Assembly (NCBI GenBank): GCA_003194525.1
Contig: NBIV01000103.1
Location: 174,545-238,544, forward strand
DNA from: Gracilariopsis chorda
Taxonomy: Eukaryota > Rhodophyta > Florideophyceae > Gracilariales > Gracilariaceae
Direction of reading: 5' to 3'
DNA: 64,000 bases
Shown here: in pieces, positions 22,701 to 33,697 of the stretch
Position numbering within the stretch: the first letter of the stretch is position 1
How the letters are laid out: the number at the start of each line of letters is the position of its first letter
The notes under the pieces: model-generated
Databases searched by the model: none
What the model was told of the DNA's origin: nothing
What the model saw: the letters and a program-made list of their open reading frames with translations, nothing else
Position numbers and translations under genes: made by a program

Positions 22701-24960
22701 GTCATGGACACAGGTGCAGATCCAAACTGCATCGTGAACGCGGTCCTACCCCCGGATTTGTGATCATGTATCCGTTCCCAAACGGTTCCTTCCATCGTGA
22801 ACGCGAGTCAAAACCGCTTGAAAACGGTAGGAATAATTGGCGTACTCGCCAGGCTCAGAAGATCCGTGGTGAAGCTCAACTTTATGTTTTGTCATTCGTT
22901 AGCCGCTTTAGTCACTATGGGATGTGATTACTGCGAAAGGTTCGTAGAAGCAATCAGACCAACCCCGAGGCTGGTTGAACTAGAAGAAGGGTACTCTGTA
23001 CCTATGGTTCGGAAATCACTGAAGCTGGGGACCAAGAAGGAACTCCCGCTGTCCGCAGTGCTGGAACCACCCCTCGCGTCTCGCAAGTCTACTACGCTCC
23101 GCGTAGTGGCGTCAGTTTCTACACCCCTGGAGTTCCAGGTAATGGCGCAAGTCACGTCCTGTCAACAAGGCTTGCGGGTTATCCAACCATTTCCATCGTT
23201 ACACGAGAAGTATCAGCTGACCATCCCAAATGGTGTAGTCGAAAAGTAGCACTGGAGGCCCCGTGTTTAGGTTCTCTTTGCCAAATTTGGTACCAGTGCC
23301 AAGTATATGGAGAAAAACCAAGTAATTAGATCGGTCACCCCACATCCGCTCCCGATGATGCCAGCGAATATGACGGACTCCAATGTTCTCTGTATAGTAA
23401 CCGCTGAGAAGGACGTGGAAACCGCTGACGAAGGAGACGGTACCAAAGTCACCACCGCTAAGCAACCGGATGGTGCCGATCCTACAACTTATGAATTTAA
23501 TCATGGTCCGACGAGTCAGGACTATATCGACCTCGTAAAAGCTCTGGAAGAGTTGAAAGTCGGTCACGTACCGGACTCACACCGCGGGCGCCTCCGAGGT
23601 CTATTACAGCAGTTTACCACAATATGGGATGGATATCTTGGAGCAATTGACACGACTTAGCACCGGATTAATTTGTTACCGAATGCTCGGCCAGTCGCGC
23701 AACCTCCGTATAGGGGGGATTGAAATCTCGGTAAGAGGAACAGTTTCAGGTAAAAAAGATGATCTGGGCCGGATTGTTGAACGTGCTCAGCCCCCATGGG
23801 CATCCGTAATTGTACTGGCATTGAAGACTGACCGTTCCTGGTGATTTTGCGGCGATTATCGCCGTCTGAACGCCGTAAATGTACGGGATACATACCCCAT
23901 ACCACGTATGGATGAGTTTATCCACTTCCTGGGAGATGCCATCGTTTTCACGGCTTTGGATGCCAATTGTGGATAATGGCAAGTCTCTGTAAGGAAAGAA
24001 GACTAAGATGAGACTAATGTTGTCCGTCACTAGGGCTTTAACCGCTTTAGATGGATGCCGTTTGGTTTAACCCATGCACCCACTACCTTTGATAGGGCTA
24101 TTGGTATCTTGATGTCCTGATTCACATGGCTGACCTGTTAAGTCTACCTCAACAACATCATTGTTTCTCTAACAAAGATCATATTATGCATGTCAGGGAA
24201 GTGATGACCACTCTGCATGGCACACGGGCTTCCTTCAAGCTGAGGAAATCTGAGTTCCTTACGAACACCGTTAAATATCTTGGTCAAATAGTCTGCCCTG
24301 TGCAGCTTACCATAGATAAGACTCTTGTTAAATCCCTCATGGAGGCGAGGGAACCACAAAAGCAGACGATTTTATGCTTCTTTCTTGGATTAGTCAACGA
24401 ATATCGACGGTTTATACCGTACGTCGCGGATATTGCAGCTCTGCTGAACGCTGTTCTACGGAAGGGATAACCACCAAAGTTGGAACCGCTGACACCACAG
24501 CAATCAAAAGCTTTAAAACCCTTGAAGGAGGCTTTCAAGACGGCTCCTTTCCTTTCGCTACCCAAACTGGGATTACCGTACTCCAGGAAATGGATTCCAA
24601 CTACTATCAAGTCGGTCGCGCTTTAAGCCAAAGAACCTCGAAAGGGGAGCGGAAACCAATTGGTTATTCATTCCGTTCTACAAGAGTTCACGAACGGCAC
24701 TAATCCATGTCTGAGAAGCAGCGTCTTGCCGTCGTATGGGCTGTGTCGAATCTCCGCCCCTATCCCATTGAAGTGCATTTCACCATTTATACGGATCAAG
24801 TCTCTTTAAGGTGGTTGATGTAAATCTCGAACCCCTTTATTCGCCTCATGCAATGGAGGCTCTGCATAGCAGAATTCGATTTCGAAGTCACCTACAAAAA
24901 GACAAGGGGGGGAGGACACGCAAGCCGACGCACTGTCGCGGTTGCCCAGGAATGGGGAAG
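22690..24960 (+). pseudogene. Gypsy pol remnant: protease, reverse transcriptase, RNase H
   Basis: Protease: VMDTGADPN at 22,701-22,727 (frame 3), the D-T-G-A active site. Reverse transcriptase: about 23,840-24,170, with GDYRRLNAVNVRDTYPIPR and RWMPFGLTHAPTTF. The catalytic Y-x-D-D is read as YLNN (24,145-24,156), so both metal-binding aspartates are Asn. RNase H: about 24,500-24,900, with EKQRLAVVWAVSNLRPYP and FTIYTDQVSLRWL, then the family's WRLCIAEFDFEVTYKK segment. At least six in-frame stops lie inside the RT region alone. The order and motifs are those of Ty3/gypsy elements. Confidence 0.8.
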
Positions 24961-25319
24961 CAATAAAGAATGCGGATGACGACGATATCCCATGTTTTGT
25001 CGTCGACACACCGGAAGATCTGGAATGACCCGATGACTGGGAACAGGACGCCGAGTTCGACAAACTCCTTGTTTCAAGCGAGACGGCCGATTCTCGGTTG
25101 CCCGGACGATTGGTACCCGTCACCATGGAAGAGATAATCCGAGAACAGTTTGGAGGCCCCTTCTATATGAAGATTTGGGCCAGTCTGAACGCAGGAGAGG
25201 ACCTTCTATTTGAAGTGAATGATGTCGTCTACCTCGTTAGGACGGTAGAGTCTACCCCACGGGGGGTAGTATCTCACTCCTTACAGTAAAGAAGGTTGCA
25301 ATTTTCATGCTTTCTGAAA

Positions 25320-26500
25320 CTCAGTAGGCACTCTGGTGGAAGGGAATCGTATCTCACCTTATAAATGCACTTCTACTGCCCTGCAGGGGCACTGGATTGC
25401 TACGCAACGATGCGGTTTTGCACCGAGTTCGCGAAGAACTGGTCTAAAGTCCGTAAAAACTCCAATAGTTTGAATCTATTCCCTTTCAGGGCATTCTTTG
25501 AGTTTGTCGCTATCGACATCGTCGGACCACTAATCGCCACAACGAGAAGAAACTTGTTCTTAATTGTTATAATTTAAAGCTTCTCGAGTCTATTTCAGAC
25601 TGTTCCTCTTTGGAAGATTACCGACTAAACGGTTGGCAACGCGTTCGTTACACAATGAGCTTTTGTCTCTGGACTTTCAGTGGAGCTACTCTTCAATAAC
25701 ATATCAAATTCGCTTCGCAATTCTTTCAGTACGCCTGCCGCATCCTGGATATCAAGAACTTGTTTACCAATACCAATCATCCACAGTAAAATGGGCAAGT
25801 CGAGCATTTTAACCGGACTAAGCTCGCAGATATATGTTCCTATGTAGCTGAATCCCACAAACCTGGGATGTCTACACTGACGCAGTGACGTACGCTCAAA
25901 GCACGGAAGTTCACCGGACTACTGGAATTGTGCCGTTCGAACTACTTCTATCTTGCACACCGCCACCTGTGGCACTGGGGCTACAACCTAGGCTTGACTC
26001 CTTCCCATCGAGGAAGGACTATCACAATGGGTGGAAATTTTGGCTAACCAATTTAGTGCCCACAGATCGGAACCCTATGGCATGCGCCCAAGCCCATTAC
26101 AAACGGGAATTTGAAGCGTGCCTACGCGAAGAAAGGACGGCGGAAATTAAGGTCGGCGATTTTGTCTTCGTCCATAATAAGTATTTTAGCCCTGAAACAA
26201 AGAAGCGCAACAAGCTCTCGCCAGTGGCAGAATGCCCTTCTAAGTGTATCTCCGTTAGTACTGACACAGTGGTGCTGGAAATCGGTGATGCGCACGAGTG
26301 TTTATCTCTTGATTGCGTTATAATAGCGCTTACCCGCTCAACTGAGGCTGCAAGAGCTGTGCTGGATCCTACCCCTGCAAGTGCCTGCTCACCCGTAACA
26401 CTGGTTATGACATAGTCCACCGTACTGTCGAATCCGAACTGGGGTCTCTCCAACCTTCCGACCATCTCGGTAGAGCCGTCTCCGCCAAACACGAATGGAC
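25320..26500 (+). pseudogene. Gypsy integrase remnant
   Basis: Integrase inserts the cDNA copy into the genome. The core starts with FEFVAIDIVGPL (about 25,497-25,532), which holds the first catalytic Asp. After a broken stretch (25,580-25,880, where plus-strand coding is unreadable), 25,885-26,415 is open and reads TYAQSTEVHRTTGIVPFELL, the typical segment after the catalytic Glu, followed by a C-terminal part with VGDFVFVHNKYFSP, the small beta-barrel region. The zinc-binding HHCC part upstream is too decayed to see. Confidence 0.7.
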
Positions 26501-27599
26501 ACTCTCAACCACCGTCGAACCGAATCTTCTACCGTCATACGGTAGCCTCAGTCAGTCCCCATCGCCACGTAGCTCCGTCTGAGGAGGGGAAGGAAAACTG
26601 TCGATTCGTGGATGCGTCTCCATTGCCACGGAACTCAGGCCAAGGAACACGGATTGGCAACATTGACGCCCCATTGCCATCCCACGGCGCCACTGACCGC
26701 GCCCAATCAGACAGGCCTTCTGCAGAGAAGGACGCTACTTCAGAGCAATACAACATTGCTAACGAGACCCTAAACTCTAAGAAAGGAGAGGGAAGCCACT
26801 CAATCCAGGAGTTGCACTGGAACCAACGGGTTAGCATCGCAACTTTGTCGCGGTCACAGTCGACAATGAAGCATCTTACAGAAGCAGTAACGGACTTACC
26901 GACGTATACTGACGGGATACCAGCAATGCTGGATGTCAGTGGCCAGCCCCAACAGGGAAGCACATGCCACGATCTTTCCGAAGGGTCGTCTGCTGAGGTA
27001 AGCGCTCGGAAAATGTTTATCACCACCTGTAACGGGACTATGCACACTAGAGAGCGGAAAGAAGTTTTGGTACCATCGCGGCCGACACCCCTCATCCTAA
27101 CATCTCAGTAGAATCATCATCAACAGTGACCAACCATTGCTACCGACGATATAACTACGCAGTCCATCCTGGAAAACCCGTTTCGGTAAGTTTCGCGCAG
27201 GTGTCAGGACGCTGTGCCATCTATAAACGCCAAAAAGAGCTATGGAATTGGCATAGAGACTAGCGAGCTCACTGTAGGCCTCTGAACGGTACGTTAGCAA
27301 CTAACAACGCAGCCTCAAAAAGATACCCTGGACAGGAAGGCAGAGTAAACCACACTCCGTGGCTACCAACCGTCACAGACGTCACTTGGAATGCCCTCGG
27401 AACCATTCACGGCGTAGCGTGGAGGCAGTCCACAGGAGTTTGCGCCAGCACCATCGTTAGCACAGAATGAACCTCGCCACCTCATAAGGCAAGATGACTA
27501 CCATGCTGGTGGACCGAATATCCTTCGTTGAGTAGAAACCGCCAAACGGACGTAGCATCCGGACACATTACTACGGGAAATTAACCCTCATGAGGGTAC
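26501..27599. other. Gypsy 3' region without recognised domain
   Basis: A Ser/Thr/Pro-rich open frame at 26,608-27,111 on the plus strand (167 codons, complementary frame also open) has no family I recognise. The rest is without long frames. Probably the linker between integrase and the chromodomain-like segment. Confidence 0.35.
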
Positions 27600-27600
27600 A

Positions 27601-27760
27601 ATGGCTCCAATGGAGGGGAATATGACACGGGACGGCCGGGAGGCCGTCGTAGAGCAGTACATCCTCGAACGATTAGTGAAACCGCGTTATAATGGGGATA
27701 ACATCTTGAGATACCGCTCCCGTTGGTACGCATATGACTCTTAATGGGATGCAAGGGAGC
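27601..27760 (+). pseudogene. Possible chromodomain fragment at the end of pol
   Basis: The plus strand reads VVEQYILERLVKPRYN, then ILRYRSRWYAYDS, a stop, then WD. The spacing of the aromatic residues (Y, then Y-R-x-R-W-x-x-Y, then W) resembles a chromodomain, a module found at the integrase C-terminus of chromovirus-type Ty3/gypsy elements, where it guides insertion to chromatin. The match is short and interrupted by one stop, so the call is tentative. Confidence 0.4.
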
Positions 27761-28303
27761 CGATAGAGCACCTACCACGTTAGAAGTGGTGCAATACCAC
27801 CACCAAGCCAAAAAGGCCACGTTAGTGACGATGCACCACGCTCAAGTGGCACAGCCTGTCGTGAACGGAGTAGAAACAGGGACCACCTAGTCAAAATACC
27901 GAGCCTCCTTCCACGGCATCACGCAATATAATATCGGAGTCGCACTGCCATGGTGTTTTGCCACCATAACTTATTTCTTGAACCACGCTGATGGTTTTTC
28001 ATCCAGCATGCTGACTTGCGAGCATTGTGGCTGCCGTATGCACGATTTTTCCCATCAATGATGGCGCACAGTTTCGAATTGTACCAACTCGTTGGAAATG
28101 AGGGAAGTGCCCCATCACCACCGAGCCCTGGCGCCGTCATACGACGGAGGCCTCCGCAACGCGAAATTGAACCATCTCTATTCGTGGATGACGACGTCTA
28201 AGATGGTGAAGCGTACAAAAAAGATGGACAAGACTCCGAAAGGAGCACAACTTTATTTCGTCATCTATCTATCATTTTAACGTAAGTAGCTCCCTTGTAG
28301 GGA
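27761..28303. other. No gene recognised
   Basis: Boundary between the plus-strand gypsy remains and the minus-strand retroelement remains. Only frames shorter than 75 codons. Confidence 0.4.
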
Positions 28304-31300
28304 TCAATGCCCACTCCTTGGGAGAGAAGTTGCACCATGAAAATTTTCCATTGCATCCTGAACGTCGGTAACATCTATGGTTACTTCATTGTTCCTCAAA
28401 CCTACCTCTCTGGGGAACTGAGAGATCATATTGCTAGAATCAACTGTACTCAGGGCGGAGATGCCACTGCCCGCCACGGGAGGTGCAGCCGTCCGAACGG
28501 AAGTCGGAAGCCCCGTGGTCAAGGGTACCGCAACCGTTGGAAAGGAAGGATCTGGTGAACCAGAACCCCCGTGCTGCAAGGTAGCATCCACGACTTGGTT
28601 GGCATTTCCTACAGTAGATACTTCGGGCTGAGCCATTTCCGTTTCTACGGGTTCGTTGTCCACTATTTGGTCCCCTCTGATGTTGGCTAGGTAATAATAT
28701 TTTGAATCAACGAACACTTTTTGGTGATCTTGGGAAATCTGTCGCGGGACAACCCTGTAATCCTCTGCTTCTTCGCGGGTGAGCTCTTGGTATTCATACG
28801 GCTCGAAAAAGATGTAATCGCCGGCCAGAGCAGTTTTTCTCCCCCAACAGGGATCAGACTCACGGTGTTCACCCCCGGTGGGAGTTGATAATGGGAACCT
28901 CATCTCAGTGCATGCCTTCGATAAAATCGAGTAGGAAGAGCATCTCTTCGGCGTTCGCCAGACCACCAAGGAAGACCCACATATCCAAACGTCAGATGGC
29001 TGCCCGCACTCGCGGTTGGATGTACTACAACTGGTATTGGTCGTGAGCCTCTGCGGGGATGTAAGCCGCAATGCAGACCCCCCACTCGGTAATAACGACC
29101 GACCAAAGCCCGGAGCGGGGAGCCAAAACGAGGAAGGAGCCTGAATAGATGAGTACGAGCGGAAGCTCAATGTAGCACACTCAGCATGCCTCTAAGTCAC
29201 ACTGCATATTGGGGAGAGGAACGTATGGACCTCGCCGGTGTGGAGCCGCAATGAGTTCGATCTCCTTTTTATGAGAGGGTAAAAAGTACCCAGCTCGGGC
29301 CCTCCAATGCAGTTCATCACGGATGACTGGGAAGCCTGGGGACGGTAGGAGAATTCCGCCCGAAGAATCGGTCCCATCCAGAACATGACCTCCTTCCGAG
29401 CGCCATGGACCTTTTTTTCCGAACGAAGCTCTCTAAACCACCAAACCAGTCACAATACGAAATCCCTCCGCGCGTGAGGTAGATGAGGATATCGAACGTC
29501 GTATCTGGTTGCATCGGGACCTCAAAAAGAGCCCGGTGCTGCCGGTGATGAGCCAATGGCACAAGTGCGGCATATACGTCCGACACGGATTCTTTCGCGT
29601 TTCGGCAGATGTGATGGACTGGGATAGCAAGGCGGTTTCGCCAGTCCCATGACAGGGTGATAAAACCAGGGAGGTCTCCTGGAAAGGTCTCCAAGTTGTC
29701 GCTATAGGAATAGATCAGGGTCTCCTAGCGGACGGCTAGTGGATGGAACCACGGTGCACGGCTCAGCCGGAGGGAATCTAGCCGCATGTTTGGATTTGGC
29801 ACCAAAATGGCGCATAGACCGGCCAAACCGGTGGAGGCCCCTGACAAGGGAAGATACTCCTGATGGGGTGACTTGTGTGATAGGAATGATTCGGGATTTC
29901 CTCGAAAGGAGAAAGGCTCTCGCATCTGGGAATAGGAACACGCCGAACGCCGGTGCGTATTCCATGCGAAGGGCCTGATATCTGTTTGGGTGGTATGTTG
30001 GAAATGGTACGAGAGGTTGGAGAGTCAAGAAAAGTTCGCCGAGGAATCGGAATGTCGGACGTATCAGAAGCCATATTCGGATGATGTAGGATTTCCGATG
30101 AAGTGGCCGGCGAACCGGGTGGTGACCATTCTTTCTGTAGCATTCGAGAACAATTCGAAAAGCAGTTAGGGGGTACTGTGTACTGCTGAAAGAACATTCT
30201 TGAAGCGGTCGAGGAAGAATGTGCCCAAGAAGGGCTTTGTTTTCCTCTTCGAGTTGGATCTGTTTCCGAAGGGTGGTCACTAATTTTTTGAAGGTAAATC
30301 AAGCAATAGTCATCTGGGAGACGGCCGTCTCTGTCCAGGGCTTGGTGAGTACTGCCTTGCGCAGAAAGCGCTTCTTATGTTCGTCCTATTGGAAGTGGGG
30401 CGGGGCTTGAGAAGTAAGAACGTTAATCTTATCCAGGAGGTGGGTAAGACCTGAGTCCGAATCGGTAATGTCTTTCTCCTTCATCATCTCATCCATGGTG
30501 ATGCATTCCATCTCGGCCTTCGCGGCAAGTTGAGAAGAGTCGTTATCGTACTCGTTTAACATAGCCTCAAGAATTTCCTGGGAGGGCATGTCCGCAGCAT
30601 TGTTCTCGATGTATTATTCGAGAGCGAGTCCACCAAACACATTCACGAAGAATTTCTGGCGTTGCTCATGAGAGGGCTCAAACCGATGAGAGCATAACTT
30701 ATTGTCCCGAACGTTAGACCGGATGGATTGTTATTTCGAATCATTAAAATCCATATGCTTGAAGTATGCGGTGACCAAAGCGGCTTTCTTCGAGGTATCC
30801 CTGGTAGAGTACATGGGTGAAATCGAAACGAGTAGTTGTCCAGATGGGGTACGACCACCGTGCGGAATAATATGAGTGACAGGTGCACTCACGTTCTGAG
30901 AATGTCTGCTTAGATTACTTGGAGCATCCGACTGCGGCGAATGATCTTCCTGCACGTATAACGTTCGTGGCCGTTGTAGAGGTGAATAATGACCAGTACT
31001 GGGCAGCTCTGCTTAAAATGGACTCGAAGTTCGAATCTTGTTGTACGCGTCAACCATCTCAAGAACCTTGTTCTTGTCATCAACATATGCGGCAGATACC
31101 CAAAAGAAGGCGATAAGACTCCCGCTTGCCCGATCAGTCAGTGACAAGGCATTGGGGATAAAGCTCGAAATGGGAAATGCGTTGAAGGATAGTACGGTTT
31201 CATGCAATATTACGACTGGATAGAACCCGTGACGGAATGCTTCTCGGCTGAGGATGAGAGTTGGTGCCGGGAGAAACGAGTTGATGTCCGATTTTACCGC

Positions 31301-31459
31301 ATGCAAATTATGCAAACCGTCTGAGCGAAAAACGTTCAACAAGTATTTGGAAAGGTCCGTAACCACGTCCAAGATGTAGTGTCGAGCATTGAAGTTGTGC
31401 AAGCCCTTCAGTAGATTATCAAGTTCTGCGTTACGCCTGTCGGTAGAACTGCCCACCAT
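28304..31459 (-). pseudogene. Gag-like remnant of a second retroelement
   Basis: One minus-strand frame can be followed from about 30,960 to 30,150 through four stops. It includes KKAALVTAYFKHMDFNDS, then EILEAMLNEYDNDSSQL, then KRFLRKAVLTKPW and TFKKLVTTLRKQIQLEEE. The helical make-up and the order (capture helix, YDNDS turn, R-F-L-R-K-A-V, then an F-K-x-L-V-x-x-L-R segment) resemble gag polyproteins of LTR elements that I know. Upstream frames (31,013-31,459) and downstream frames (28,304-29,694, including an open 288-codon frame) share its orientation but show no recognisable enzyme domain. It runs opposite to the neighbouring gypsy element, so it is a separate insertion. Confidence 0.4.
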
Positions 31460-32280
31460 GTCGGTATTACTCCAAAAAATATCAAATCCCGATTGACGAT
31501 TACTCCGATGGCAGGCTCTTTTGCGTTGGCACGACCGTCAGCATAATTCATAAGCATATTTTCCGATCGGTTGTAGGATAATAGAAGGTTAAAGGGTAGA
31601 ATAGATTTAGATGACCAAAACTGACAACAGCCTCTGTACGCAGCCGAACATGGACAAACGTGTTTCCTTTTAATGCTAATCTTTTACTTCGTCTTTCTTT
31701 GGTTTTGAAGTAGAATCCGATAGAGACCAGCAGCTAGCCTAAATAAAATGGCTTTGAATACCGAAACGGTCCTAAAACATCTATCAAAACAGGAGGGCCG
31801 ACACGAGTATTGCTTAAATCCACCCATGCACACTATTATTCCTCTCACTGTCTATGTTTTCTGTCATTCCGAAGAGAACAGATCAACAAGGTTATTTATT
31901 TACTGCTTTCAGATAGAACGAGGTGAGCTGTAGACTATGTGCCAACTGGTGGCCAGCCTGGTTCTATCTAAAATCAGCATAGCTTATATTGGGACACATT
32001 TATGAACTTAAAAAATGGTAAATCATTATGCAGCTTTTGATAAAACAGCATTAAATGTAGGTAAAAACCAATTTTAACATGAAACAAAGACAAGATTAGA
32101 TGGTTTATAGTATATTTAAATATTTGCTCTATTTTGTCATATAGAACTAGCTTTTGTTAGTTTGAACCACAGTAGATCTGAATATTGCAAAGCTAGCTAA
32201 TTACTTGCGGCAATGTTAGGATGACGGACATTATCTCAACACCACCCCGTACTATAATGATTTACACATGTATGAGGGGG
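31460..32280. other. AT-rich stretch without genes
   Basis: No frame above 61 codons and no motif. It separates the retroelement remains from the second Helitron region. Confidence 0.5.
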
Positions 32281-32296
32281 GTGTTGTTGATTGACG

Positions 32297-32372
32297 GGAG
32301 GCGTTGCGCCAATAAACACGCGCGCACGCCACCGTACGCGCGTGCAAAAACCTCTCTTGGCGCAACGCCTCC
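32297..32372. repeat. Nested inverted repeat (cruciform-prone)
   Basis: Outer arms 32,297-32,312 and 32,357-32,372 are a perfect 16 bp inverted repeat (GGAGGCGTTGCGCCAA). Inside lies a second pair, CACGCGCG at 32,317-32,324 against CGCGCGTG at 32,337-32,344. It lies about 1 kb upstream of the second Helitron's coding region and may be a structured element end, but that is inference. Confidence 0.85.
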
Positions 32373-32390
32373 TCTCCATTCACCAAATTC

Positions 32391-32469
32391 AGCAGCGGCA
32401 GCAGCAGGAGCAGCAGCAGCAGCAGCAGCAAAGCGTACAGCTTATTTGCTGCTGCTGCATGCTGCTGCA
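32391..32469. repeat. CAG microsatellite followed by CTG run
   Basis: About 13 interrupted CAG/GCA triplets (32,391-32,431) followed by GCTGCTGCTGCATGCTGCTGCAT (split here by position: 32,448-32,469), which is complementary to the first run, so the two can pair. Just after it a 20 bp CAGTGGCTGG-containing unit repeats three times (32,490-32,550). Confidence 0.8.
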
Positions 32470-32549
32470 TGTTGACTGCCGCTGCTGCTCAGTGGCTGGC
32501 ACTACAGTATCAGTGGCTGGCAGTACAGTATCAGTGGCTGGTACTACAG

Positions 32550-33340
32550 TAAATGACTGCAGTGCCAGCCACTCAGCAGTACCTGGCTTGCACGACACGT
32601 GGCTGCCTTATTGCACTGCGCCAGTGCAGCACAATGCACAGAGCATATATACTGCACTCGCCCAGTGCAAAAAGCATCTCGCTTGCTGACCCTAACCACT
32701 ATTTTGCATCCCATTTCAGGCTGGCCAATAGCGCAGTGTCGTAACCTGTTGCTACTTTGGGCACTGTTTGCTGGCCTGGGACCTAGGCAAGGCCGAGCTC
32801 GTGTGCAGGTCGTCACAAGAGTAACCCACTAAGTACCAGGGATCTGGGAAAGGTCAGGTGCTCCTCTGTGGTATAATGGTCGTTTGACGGTGATCAGGAA
32901 GTCTGAGGGTTTACCGGACCTAATACCAGCTTGCTGTGCAGGGTCCGGGGCGGGCGCCGTGTCGTACCTCTTGGGGGCGGAAAGCACACTTTTGTGTGTG
33001 AGTAAAGGCAGACCAATACTTATAACCGGACGCGGGTTAAACATCAAACGGCTTGAAAACCGGCTGAGCACACTCCGCCCGTCATAATCCAACAGGAGTG
33101 TGTCGAGGGTCCCTGTGCTGCGCACGACTTCATCGGGTAAATATAAGCCTTGCAGCAATTTATTTTAATTGCTGCATGCGACTAGGCCCGGTGGGTGCAA
33201 AGCAACAAACTGCAACCAGTTTTTTACACTCAACTTTTTGATATATTGAAAACTATTCTGGAACTCTGGCCAACTTTTTACCGGTTTAAAAATATAGAAT
33301 TGTTTTTTTCTTTTTTTGGTAAATTGAAAGGACGCGAGGA
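32550..33340. other. No gene recognised
   Basis: Only short frames on both strands. The TGGTATAATGG at 32,869-32,879 resembles a tRNA A box but no matching B box or cloverleaf follows. It may be the 5' leader of the second Helitron. Confidence 0.4.
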
Positions 33341-33697
33341 GGTCCACGTCCAAACTCTGGTGGGGCCAGACCGAACTCTGGTGGGGCCAGACCGAACTCT
33401 GGTGGAGCCAGACCGAACTGTGGAGGAGCCAGACCGAACTGTGGAGGAGCAAGACCGAACTGTGGAGGAGCCAGACCGAACTGTGGAGGAGCCAGAGCAA
33501 ATTCCGGAGGAGCCAGAGCAAATTCCGGAGGGGCCAGAGCGAATTCTGGAGGTGCTAGGGCAAATTCAGGAGGTGCAAGGGCAAATTCTGGAGGCGCCAG
33601 AGCCAACTCGGGAGGGGCCAGAGCAAATTCTGGAGGCGCCAGAGCAAATTCGGGAGGGGCCAGGGTGAACTCAGGCGGAGCAAGGCCAGGAGCTGGA
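33341..33697 (+). repeat. 21 bp coding minisatellite, 17 units
   Basis: Seventeen consecutive 21 bp units from 33,341 to 33,697 with no change of length. In the RepHel frame each unit encodes a seven-residue GGARPNS or GGARANS variant, and the last runs into GARPGAGRP. Neighbouring units are more alike than distant ones, as in stepwise tandem expansion. Confidence 0.9.

Larger units (their letters stand above)
20930..27760 (+). mobile_element. Decayed Ty3/gypsy-type retroelement
   Basis: Gag-like capsid, zinc knuckle, aspartic protease, reverse transcriptase, RNase H, integrase and a possible chromodomain follow in the Ty3/gypsy order (integrase after RNase H). Every domain is interrupted by stops or frameshifts. 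LTRs could not be identified, so the limits given are those of the recognisable protein-coding remains only. Confidence 0.75.

Noticed and set aside
26535-27111. Pair of overlapping long ORFs on both strands (186 and 167 codons)
   Set aside because: They mirror each other, show no motif and sit inside the decayed gypsy 3' region.
32860-32940. TGGTATAATGG resembling a tRNA A box
   Set aside because: No acceptor stem, anticodon arm or GGTTCGAA-type B box follows at a suitable distance.
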